From: Gammaproteobacteria bacterium
GTDB taxonomy: Bacteria > Pseudomonadota > Gammaproteobacteria > UBA6429 > Thiohalophilaceae
Reading direction: 5' to 3'
Assembly: GCA_030593785.1 (NCBI GenBank)
Contig: JAUVGM010000191.1
Coordinates: 1-5,330 of the forward strand
Length of the DNA stretch: 5,330 nt
Shown piece by piece: positions 1 through 5,330 of the stretch. The stretch's first letter is position 1. Every line of letters begins with the position of its first letter. Below the pieces are notes generated by a model, which was not told the origin of the DNA, made no database searches, and saw nothing but the letters and a program-made list of their open reading frames with translations. Made by a program: the position numbers and the translations under genes.

Positions 1-1124
1 TGCTTCAGCACCGCTTCTCGTTGCACACCTAAATTCAGCATGGCCAAAGTATCGGACATTTGTGTTAACGCAGAAGCAACATCCTCAAGTATGGAGATAT
101 CTTTCTCGTCGGAACGAACAAACACATCGAGGTTGTCTTTAACTTTATTGATATCTTCAATAATAACTGACGATACCGTTTCCATTAAGGCTGCATTAGG
201 CGCAGTTAAATCAGCACGTGCCCGTTCCACTGTCTGAGTATCAGGCATGATATCTTTAAGCTTAAAGGCTTCTTTAATTTCTTTTGTCGCCGCACCTGCT
301 GTTGTTGATGTAGCAACATAATAAAGAAGATTTTTTTCAAGCTCTTCCGGTGGCGCTCCATCTAGTGCTAATTCACCGTCATCAATAATTTTTTTGATCT
401 GACGATCGACATGTCCCAGTAACATTTTGACGGCAACACTGGTATCAACACCATCGTCTTTTAAACTTTCTACTAAACCATTAGCAATCCAGAAAACACG
501 TCGTGCTTCATCTGACTCAGCAGCTTGAGTGAGTTCAGTAATCACATCTGAAATTTTTTGCAGGCCAGCTTTAGGATTTTTATTTTGGAACCAGGATAAT
601 AAACCGAGATGAAAATTATGACGTATTTTTTTCGCGAGAGACGATAACCCTTCTCCTCTGCTTTCTACTGTAAACTCTACTGCAGGGGCATCAATACTTA
701 AATCGGGTGTAAACAATGCACCTTCACTAAGAAGAGCTTCATTTCTTGCTGCGCGTATATCGTTAAGTAAAGGCAATAATACAACCGGCATATCCGGATT
801 ACCGGCTAACAAGTGCTCAAGGTAATCTGGCACCTGCAAAATACCCTGCATTAAGGTTTCGTAGGCATCATTTTTATTATTAACATTATCATCAAAAATG
901 GCTTGCGAGAGTTTTTCCATTTCCTCGACAGCCAAGGCAGCACCATGTAACTCCACCATTTGCAGTGTTCCATGAACCTGGTGCAAATAGTTAATGCAAA
1001 AACGCATTTGCGATTCGTCTGCCGTATCTTCAACATAGGCTTCAAGTGATGTCTGAGCTTGCTTTAAGGTTTCATCAATTTCAGATTTAACCCACTTCAG
1101 TGTATTTGTATCAACAACACTCAT
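1..1124 (-). CDS. chpA: ChpA, Pil-Chp hybrid histidine kinase, N-terminal part (runs off left edge)
   Basis: Minus-strand frame from ATG at 1124-1122 with no stop for 374 codons to the window edge, so only the N-terminus is present. ChpA proteins are usually about 2000 residues or more, with several Hpt phosphotransfer domains, a CheA-like kinase core, a CheW domain and a receiver; none of the kinase core is in view. The visible part looks like the conserved ChpA N-terminal region, which is related to FimL: LKWVKSEIDETLKQA (residues 9-23), QMRFCINYLHQVHGTLQMV (39-57), LPLLNDIRAARNEALLSEGA (117-136), followed by a second helical segment from about 160 (LGHVDRQIKKII, 236-247). H48-Q-V-H-G resembles an Hpt H-x-x-K-G box with K replaced by H, so it is probably a degenerate, non-phosphorylated module (inference). 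GAGGT at 1132-1136, 7 nt before the ATG, is the ribosome site and lies inside pilK. The 4-nt ATGA overlap with the pilK stop suggests translational coupling. Identity rests on N-terminal similarity from memory plus gene order. Confidence 0.93.
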   Translation of the reverse strand, partial: MSVVDTNTLKWVKSEIDETLKQAQTSLEAYVEDTADESQMRFCINYLHQVHGTLQMVELHGAALAVEEMEKLSQAIFDDNVNNKNDAYETLMQGILQVPDYLEHLLAGNPDMPVVLLPLLNDIRAARNEALLSEGALFTPDLSIDAPAVEFTVESRGEGLSSLAKKIRHNFHLGLLSWFQNKNPKAGLQKISDVITELTQAAESDEARRVFWIANGLVESLKDDGVDTSVAVKMLLGHVDRQIKKIIDDGELALDGAPPEELEKNLLYYVATSTTAGAATKEIKEAFKLKDIMPDTQTVERARADLTAPNAALMETVSSVIIEDINKVKDNLDVFVRSDEKDISILEDVASALTQMSDTLAMLNLGVQREAVLK

Positions 1125-2020
1125 GCGTCATACCTCGGCTTTTGACCAGCACCATTCGAAGTATGTTTTTTCTGAAAAGCGAGTACACCATTATATTGCA
1201 TAGAGATTATTTCAGGATGTTGCCAACCTGTTATTTCACCGGCACCCAATATTAAGAAACCACCATGTTCAAGATGTTCAACAAGAAGATTTAAAATATT
1301 TAAACGTATTTCGCGCTTAAAATAGATAAGAACATTTTGGCAAATAATAATTTCCATTTTGCCAACTGAACTACTATCAAGATTAAGTAAGTTAAGGCGA
1401 TTAAAACAAATTCGTTTACGTAAAGATTCTTTAACAAGATAATGATTGTTATCAACATTATCCAAATATTGCTCAAGGTATTCATCAGGCACATTGGTAA
1501 AACGATTTTTGTGATAAACCGCTTTTTTTCCTACAGCTAAAGCATCATGACTAATGTCGGAGGCAGTAACCGCCAGGTAACATTTTTCATTTTTATCTGC
1601 CATGTATTTATCTATATACATCATCAAACTATATGGCTCTTCACCTGTTGCACAACCAACACTCCAAATATGAATATTAGGTGTGTCTTTTTCAAAGGTT
1701 AACTTTTCAAGGTAAGCATGCTTAATAAAAGATAAAGCCTGTGTATCTCGAAAAAAACGTGTTTCATGTACAGTGAGTCTATCGACCAAGGTTTCCCATT
1801 CAACTCTTCCTGCTTTACCGTGAGTAACATAAGCAAAATAACTTTTATATTCACTTATACCCAGCTCTTGCATTCGGATCGAAAGCTTTGACAATAAAAA
1901 ACTTTTGCGCAGCTCAGGTAATGTGATGCCTGTGCGCTCTTCAAGCAAAATCATCCACAAGGCATACTCGTCATCACTCATTGGCATCAGTTCATTCAAC
2001 TGCCATTGAGTTTGAGTCAC
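1121..2020 (-). CDS. pilK: PilK, CheR-family chemoreceptor glutamate methyltransferase
   Basis: S-adenosylmethionine-dependent methyltransferase expected to methylate glutamates on the cytoplasmic helices of the receptor PilJ for adaptation. Numbered from the GTG at 2020 (299 residues): an N-terminal CheR helical domain at about 17-67 (LEERTGITLPELRKSFLLS region), the conserved HETRFFRD at 85-92, the SAM-binding loop VGCATGEEPYS at 121-131, an acidic residue after the second strand (SDIS, D155), the CheR motif QNVLIYF at 228-234, and GGFLILGAGE at 253-262. The length fits PilK and CheR (roughly 275-300). Start choice: a frame extension to GTG at 2044 adds 8 residues but has no clear ribosome site, while GTG at 2020 follows GAGGAG by 6 nt, so I prefer 2020. 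The first in-frame ATG (1987) also lacks a ribosome site. The gene lies between pilJ and chpA as in Pseudomonas, and its TGA overlaps the chpA ATG. It is notably AT-rich in its middle compared with pilJ. Confidence 0.93.
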   Translation of the reverse strand: MTQTQWQLNELMPMSDDEYALWMILLEERTGITLPELRKSFLLSKLSIRMQELGISEYKSYFAYVTHGKAGRVEWETLVDRLTVHETRFFRDTQALSFIKHAYLEKLTFEKDTPNIHIWSVGCATGEEPYSLMMYIDKYMADKNEKCYLAVTASDISHDALAVGKKAVYHKNRFTNVPDEYLEQYLDNVDNNHYLVKESLRKRICFNRLNLLNLDSSSVGKMEIIICQNVLIYFKREIRLNILNLLVEHLEHGGFLILGAGEITGWQHPEIISMQYNGVLAFQKKHTSNGAGQKPRYDA

Positions 2021-2026
2021 GTTGTT

Positions 2027-2032
2027 CTCCTC
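2027..2032 (-). promoter_or_regulatory. Ribosome binding site deciding the pilK start
   Basis: GAGGAG on the minus strand, followed by AACAAC and then GTG at 2020-2018. This 6-nt spacing and strong anti-SD match favour the GTG at 2020 over the in-frame GTG at 2044, whose upstream (AGAACCAGTTA) has no good match. The motif would lie inside the coding sequence if 2044 were used. Confidence 0.75.
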
Positions 2033-2070
2033 AGCCTGAATCACTAACTGGTTCTCGCTATTCGGTTAAT

Positions 2071-2113
2071 CCGTTATAAAGTTGAAGGCTGAAGCCATAC
2101 AACTTATAAACGG
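2071..2113 (-). repeat. Imperfect inverted repeat across the pilJ stop codon
   Basis: Arms 2071-2084 and 2100-2113. In the transcript the 5' arm CCGUUUAUAAGUUG carries the last two sense codons and the UAA of pilJ, and pairs with CAACUUUAUAACGG. By hand this gives 13 pairs with one 1-nt bulge on each side, plus an inner GGC-UUCA-GCC stem-loop. No U-tract follows (next bases AUUAACCGAAUAG), so it is not a typical intrinsic terminator. It is a candidate mRNA stabilising or processing hairpin, or attenuator, between pilJ and pilK. The pairing is seen in the sequence; the function is inferred. Confidence 0.5.
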
Positions 2114-4116
2114 AAACCAGCAACCGAGTTACGTAATTCATTCGCCAATTCGGCCAAGTTACCAATCGATGCTGCTGTTTCATTGGTACCGGCTGATGTC
2201 TGTGTGGTGATTTCCTGAATAACGTTCATGGTGTCAGAAATATTAATCGCCGCACTGGCTTGTTGTTTTGCAGAATCAGAAATTGTTCGAATCAGTTCGG
2301 CTAAGTGAGTTGATACACTTTCAATCTCTTCAAGTGATTGACCCGCATCTTGTGCTAGTTGCGCACCCTGTACTACTTCCGAGGTACTTTGTTCCATTGA
2401 AGCTACCGCTTCGTTGGTATCGGTTTGGATAGCTTTTACCAACGCCTCGATTTGTCGTGTCGCATCGGCTGAACGTTCCGCGAGTCGTTGTACTTCATCG
2501 GCAACAACCGCGAAGCCTCGACCTGCTTCACCTGCCATCGCAGCCTGAATGGCCGCGTTCAATGCCAGGATGTTGGTTTGTTCTGCGATGTCGTTGATCA
2601 ATTCAACGATGTCACCGATTTCCTGTGATGATTCACCAAGACGTTTAATACGTTTCGATGTTTCCTGAATTTGCTCACGGATGGTATCCATACCGTTAAT
2701 AGTTCTTTGTACCGCGTCAGCACCTTTGTTGGCGATGCCAACCGACTTATCGGCTTCATCAGCTAACTCACCCGCGTGGTTTGATACCGCTTCGATGGAT
2801 ACTGCCATTTCATTGATTGCTGCAGACGCGCCGGTGATTTGTTGTGCCTGATGATCAGAAGCTTCAGCAAGATGTATCGCTGTTGCCTGTGGTTGTTGGG
2901 CTGCTGATGATACTTGTTGCGTTGTATCATTGATTGACGTTACCAGTGACCGTAACGCGTCGATGGTGTAGTTAACCGAGTCTGCGATGGCGCCGGTGAT
3001 GTCTTCAGTTACTGTTGCGCTTACTGTTAAATCGCCATCCGCCAGATTCCCCATTTCATCAAGTAAGCGTAAAATTGCTTCCTGATTTCTGGTATTGGTT
3101 TCTTGAATTGAGATACGAGCCGTTTCCGTTTCTTTTAACTGCTTCTTCGAATCGCGGAAATAAATTACTGCGATTAATACGATTAATACAAGAGAGAGCA
3201 AACCCAAAAGTGTTACTGCAGTTTGAGCAAGACGCCCACCTAATCTGCCCTGATATGCAAAAGACAAATCTTCAATTTGCTGTAATAAAAGCGCTGATGA
3301 AGACAATACGCTTTCCGCTGCGTCAGACACCTGGAACATTTCTGGTGAACGTTCAAGGATGGCACCAACCTGATTACGTAATTCTTTAAATAAAGTTTGT
3401 ACATCTTTTAGTTTTGCACGTGACTCAGGGTGAGCAATACGTTTAATCCCTAAATTAGGATTACCACGTAACATGTCTTCTACAACACGTCCAAATAACG
3501 CCGCATCTCGACCAAAACGATCGGCTGCAGTAATTGCTTCTTCACCACCGTTTAATACCCGGTTAACGTTACCGGATATACGTTGCGTTAACATCAACTG
3601 ACGTGCCGCAATATAAACCTGATCAGGTGGCGCGCCTTGTTCAGCCATGATCGTTACAACTTCATCCGATACCGCTAACAAGTTAGGAATTTGCTCGTTG
3701 ATAGCACCAACTAAAGAACGCATGTTGGTTACAACATCACGACGTTTAAGAATGGTATCGATGTTGGCTTTATATTTACGCCAGGTATCATCAAGGTCAT
3801 GCATCATACCGAGGCCGGCAGCTTCCGTTATATGCCATTCCAACGTGGTATCAAATTCATCACGATCTTTTTGTAAGTTTGGGAAGGCTTTAATATCACC
3901 ACGTCCGGCCTGTGATGCAAGTTTTGCCAGCTGTTGCGAGAGTACGCGTTGATCACCAATTCGGGTAATGTATTCACGATCTTTCGATTCCTGAATAACG
4001 ATTAAGCTATAGGCAACACCCATAATAATCATCGATAGTACCAACATAACTATTAAGTACACCATTAATCGGCCTGAACTTATGCCCGAAAACAGGTCTT
4101 TTTTACTGAGCTTCAT
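2104..4116 (-). CDS. pilJ: PilJ, type IV pilus methyl-accepting chemoreceptor
   Basis: Inner-membrane receptor of the Pil-Chp pathway, passing a periplasmic (pilus or surface) signal to ChpA through PilI. 670 residues, close to Pseudomonas PilJ (about 680). Order: short cytoplasmic N-terminus; TM1 at about 17-41; periplasmic domain 42-295 with two PilJ/NarX-type N-terminal modules recognisable by QRVLSQQLAKLA (56-67) and RQLMLTQRISGNVNRVL (172-188); TM2 at about 296-320; HAMP region about 321-395 (EMGNLADGDLTV, 354-365); then the coiled-coil signalling hairpin. The tip AEQTNILALNAAIQAAMAGE (511-530) and GRGFAVVADEVQRLAERSAD (532-551) are unmistakable; the IQAAMAGE variant in place of IEAARAGE is typical of PilJ. 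There is no C-terminal NWETF-like pentapeptide for CheR tethering (ends SVAGFRL). ATG at 4116 is preceded by AGGAG (4123-4127) with 6 nt spacing. The signalling-domain part is more GC-rich than the flanking genes. Confidence 0.97.
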   Translation of the reverse strand: MKLSKKDLFSGISSGRLMVYLIVMLVLSMIIMGVAYSLIVIQESKDREYITRIGDQRVLSQQLAKLASQAGRGDIKAFPNLQKDRDEFDTTLEWHITEAAGLGMMHDLDDTWRKYKANIDTILKRRDVVTNMRSLVGAINEQIPNLLAVSDEVVTIMAEQGAPPDQVYIAARQLMLTQRISGNVNRVLNGGEEAITAADRFGRDAALFGRVVEDMLRGNPNLGIKRIAHPESRAKLKDVQTLFKELRNQVGAILERSPEMFQVSDAAESVLSSSALLLQQIEDLSFAYQGRLGGRLAQTAVTLLGLLSLVLIVLIAVIYFRDSKKQLKETETARISIQETNTRNQEAILRLLDEMGNLADGDLTVSATVTEDITGAIADSVNYTIDALRSLVTSINDTTQQVSSAAQQPQATAIHLAEASDHQAQQITGASAAINEMAVSIEAVSNHAGELADEADKSVGIANKGADAVQRTINGMDTIREQIQETSKRIKRLGESSQEIGDIVELINDIAEQTNILALNAAIQAAMAGEAGRGFAVVADEVQRLAERSADATRQIEALVKAIQTDTNEAVASMEQSTSEVVQGAQLAQDAGQSLEEIESVSTHLAELIRTISDSAKQQASAAINISDTMNVIQEITTQTSAGTNETAASIGNLAELANELRNSVAGFRL

Positions 4117-4208
4117 GATTAACTCCTAACCTCGACAAACTATGTTGTCACTAAATAAATATCACTACGGTTTACTTGGTATTTTTAATCCCGCAGTCCA
4201 TCTTTAAT

Positions 4209-4233
4209 AACAATGCACCCAATATACATTGTT
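4209..4233 (-). repeat. Inverted repeat in the pilI-pilJ intercistronic gap
   Basis: Perfect 7-bp arms AACAATG (4209-4215) and CATTGTT (4227-4233) around an 11-nt centre, starting 16 nt after the pilI stop on the transcribed strand. A shorter alternative stem, CAAU-GUAU-AUUG, uses part of the same arm, so the two cannot form together. The 133-bp gap 4117-4249 is the longest non-coding stretch here. It also has a short GACAA/TTGTC repeat (4134-4149) just upstream of the pilJ ribosome site. There is no clear U-tract on the minus strand, so terminator function is not supported; an mRNA element or a protein-binding site is possible. Confidence 0.4.
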
Positions 4234-4249
4234 CGTTTTTCTAAAATTT

Positions 4250-4798
4250 TTAACTACTTCTTACTGCCACTTCTAAAAATCCCGGATCCACTGCCAAATG
4301 ATCCATATTAAAAATACCCCAGTGCATGTTTCCTTTACGGAAAGCACCATGCAGGTATTTTTTTAAATTATCTGAAACGTCTGGTACGTTGTTGGTTCGC
4401 TCTTCTTCAAAAAAATGTCGCATACCAAAAACTTCATCTACCATTAAGCCCGAAACCAACTCACCTTTTTTTATTAAAATAATGCGTGTTTTACGGCCAG
4501 GCTTTATTGCTTCACCATCAATAAAATCCTTTAAATCCATTATCGGCAATAACATACCCCGGATATTGGCGATGCCTTTTACCCAGGAAAGCGCGCTAGG
4601 CACTCGAGTCATTTCAGGTGAAATCAGGATTTCATCCACTTCTTCTAATTTTGATAGTAAGTACACATTGCCTAGTCTAAAACCTACGCCAGACCATGTT
4701 CTTCTCACTTCTACCTGCTGTGGCAAGCCTAATGCTCTTGTACGACTTCTTAATTCAATATCTTGAAGTAGTGCATAGGCTTTTAAATCAGCAGACAT
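4250..4798 (-). CDS. pilI: PilI, CheW-like adaptor protein
   Basis: Cytoplasmic scaffold that couples the PilJ receptor tip to the ChpA kinase. 182 residues, close to Pseudomonas PilI (about 178) and slightly longer than E. coli CheW. A single CheW domain spans about 37-175: GVGFRLGNVYLLSKLEEVDE (37-56), the hallmark WVKGIANIRGMLLPIMDLKD (72-91), then RIILIKKGELVSGLMVDEVF (105-124), with MRHF following. There is no receiver domain, so it is a pure adaptor and not CheV. The ATG at 4798 is 18 nt after the pilH stop; the likely ribosome site GAAGG (4810-4814) is 11 nt upstream of the ATG, rather far, so coupling to pilH translation is plausible. The N-terminal LQDIELRSRTRALGLPQQ segment (11-28), before the CheW core, is typical of PilI. 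Naming from domain plus position between pilH and pilJ. Confidence 0.95.
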   Translation of the reverse strand: MSADLKAYALLQDIELRSRTRALGLPQQVEVRRTWSGVGFRLGNVYLLSKLEEVDEILISPEMTRVPSALSWVKGIANIRGMLLPIMDLKDFIDGEAIKPGRKTRIILIKKGELVSGLMVDEVFGMRHFFEEERTNNVPDVSDNLKKYLHGAFRKGNMHWGIFNMDHLAVDPGFLEVAVRSS

Positions 4799-4816
4799 AA
4801 ATCAATTAACCTTCGC

Positions 4817-5176
4817 TTATAAAATAGCGCTAAGCTTTTCGAGCAAAAGAGCTTCATCAACCGGTTTTGTAATGTAGTCTTTTGCACCTTGACGCAAACC
4901 CCACATTTTATCGGTCTCTTGATCTTTTGTTGTCACAATGATGATGGGAATATTCGCTGTTTCAGGTGCTTTCGTTAAAGCTCGCGTGGCCTGAAAACCA
5001 TTCATACCCGGCATAACAACATCCGTTAAAACAAGATCCGGCTGCTTAGCCGTTATTTGCTCAATACCAGATTCTGCATTGTCTGCTGATTCCACTGTGT
5101 GGCCACTTTTCTCAAGCATTGCTTTGAGCACATGGACTTCCGTTGGTGAATCATCCACGATAAAAATATTAGCCAT
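4817..5176 (-). CDS. pilH: PilH, CheY-like single-domain response regulator
   Basis: One of two CheY-like outputs of the Pil-Chp pathway, phosphorylated by ChpA; in Pseudomonas it is linked to pilus retraction or acts as a phosphate sink that restrains PilG signalling. 119 residues, a receiver domain with no output domain. The acidic pocket is D8 and D9 (FIVDDSPTE, 5-13), the phosphoacceptor is D52 (VLTDVVMPGMNGFQATRAL, 49-67), the switch threonine is T82 (IIIVTTKDQETDKMWGLRQG, 78-97) and the conserved lysine is K104 (DYITKPVDE, 100-108). The TTKDQETDK stretch matches PilH better than PilG. ATG at 5176 follows AGGAG (5184-5188) with 7 nt spacing. All catalytic residues are intact. Confidence 0.96.
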   Translation of the reverse strand: MANIFIVDDSPTEVHVLKAMLEKSGHTVESADNAESGIEQITAKQPDLVLTDVVMPGMNGFQATRALTKAPETANIPIIIVTTKDQETDKMWGLRQGAKDYITKPVDEALLLEKLSAIL

Positions 5177-5225
5177 CCGTTTTCTCCTGATTCCAAAATG
5201 TTACGGCGTAAGGTTTTAATTAATA

Positions 5226-5245
5226 CTCTGAAAATTATTTCAGAG
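5226..5245 (-). repeat. Perfect 8-bp inverted repeat between pilG and pilH
   Basis: Arms CTCTGAAA (5226-5233) and TTTCAGAG (5238-5245), with a 4-nt loop, in the 80-bp gap between the pilG stop and the pilH ATG. On the transcribed strand the stem begins 11 nt after the pilG stop and is followed by TATTAATTAAAACC, which is AT-rich but not a U-tract. It could be a weak attenuator or an mRNA processing or stability hairpin allowing partial readthrough into pilHIJK-chpA. It could also be a dyad operator. Structure is seen; role is inferred. Confidence 0.5.
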
Positions 5246-5256
5246 ATAACAACACA

Positions 5257-5330
5257 CTAATCCAGCACAAGTGTCTGGATAGCACTTAGTAATTCATCTT
5301 TAGTAAAGGGTTTGGTCAGATATTGTTCTG
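5257..5330 (-). CDS. pilG: PilG, CheY-like response regulator, C-terminal end (runs off right edge)
   Basis: The last 23 codons and a TAG stop (5259-5257) of a gene entering from the right edge; too short to stand alone. The residues EQYLTKPFTKDELLSAIQTL followed by VLD contain the receiver-domain Y-L-T-K-P-F motif with the conserved lysine near the C-terminus. This agrees with PilG, which precedes pilH in Pil-Chp clusters and, in Pseudomonas, promotes pilus extension and cAMP production. Only the final strand and helix of the domain are visible, so the phosphoacceptor cannot be checked. It is a receiver tail with high confidence; the PilG name depends on gene order. Confidence 0.88.
   Translation of the reverse strand, partial: EQYLTKPFTKDELLSAIQTLVLD

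Noticed and set aside
40..237. Short plus-strand frame near the left edge
   Set aside because: It is antisense to the continuous chpA reading frame and rich in Ser/Thr with no domain, so not a gene.
851..1045. 64-codon minus-strand frame inside chpA
   Set aside because: It overlaps the conserved ChpA N-terminal coding sequence in another frame, with no ribosome site or domain.
1300..1494. 64-codon minus-strand frame inside pilK
   Set aside because: It is an out-of-frame, AT-driven hydrophobic translation within the CheR catalytic domain; a shadow.
3015..3389. Plus-strand open frame of 124 codons opposite pilJ
   Set aside because: It lies antisense to the well-conserved TM2/HAMP coding part of pilJ, its product has no recognisable domain, and it has no supporting context. 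A shadow frame.
4209..4249. Plus-strand intrinsic terminator (hairpin followed by CGTTTTTC)
   Set aside because: A T-run follows the dyad on the plus strand, but the stem is AT-rich with an 11-nt loop, and there is no plus-strand gene ending here to terminate.
4117..4249. Sigma-70 promoter for pilJ (TTGTTA, 17 nt, GATTAA on the minus strand)
   Set aside because: The spacing is right but the -10 hexamer matches only about half of the consensus and the region is AT-rich, so such matches are expected by chance. No sigma-54 GG/GC pair was seen either.
4326..4766. Plus-strand open frame of 146 codons opposite pilI
   Set aside because: Fully antisense to the CheW-domain gene pilI, whose motifs are clear. 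The product is low-complexity and basic, as expected of a shadow.

Overview
The window holds most of a Pil-Chp chemosensory operon, the CheA-type pathway that controls type IV pilus twitching motility and surface sensing in gammaproteobacteria. All genes lie on the minus strand. Read in transcription order (right to left) they are the 3' end of pilG, then pilH, pilI, pilJ, pilK (a CheR methyltransferase) and the 5' third or less of chpA, which runs off the left edge. This is the order known from Pseudomonas aeruginosa (pilG-pilH-pilI-pilJ-pilK-chpA). The AT-rich composition outside pilJ suggests a lower-GC relative, perhaps an aquatic gammaproteobacterium. Genus cannot be fixed from the sequence alone.

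Layout: 5257-5330 is the C-terminal tail of the response regulator PilG. 4817-5176 is the single-domain response regulator PilH. 4250-4798 is the CheW-like adaptor PilI, 18 nt after pilH. 2104-4116 is the chemoreceptor PilJ. 1121-2020 (or to 2044) is PilK. 1-1124 is the N-terminal part of the ChpA histidine kinase, whose ATG overlaps the pilK stop by 4 nt. The chpA frame is open from its ATG to the window edge, 374 codons with no stop.

How the parts work together, from the known family roles: PilJ senses through a periplasmic domain and signals through its cytoplasmic hairpin to ChpA, with PilI as adaptor. ChpA phosphorylates PilG (linked to pilus extension and cAMP) and PilH (retraction or a phosphate sink). 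PilK is the methyltransferase expected to adapt the receptor. A methylesterase (ChpB) would be expected beyond the left edge.

I see no mobile element, CRISPR, tRNA or rRNA, and no evidence of a new system. The coding content is ordinary. What merits a second look is the non-coding part: the three longer intercistronic gaps (before pilH, pilJ and pilK) each contain an inverted repeat on the transcribed strand, whereas the pilH-pilI and pilK-chpA junctions are tight. This may set protein stoichiometry within one mRNA. No gene-free stretch exceeds 133 bp and I found no convincing promoter or intrinsic terminator.
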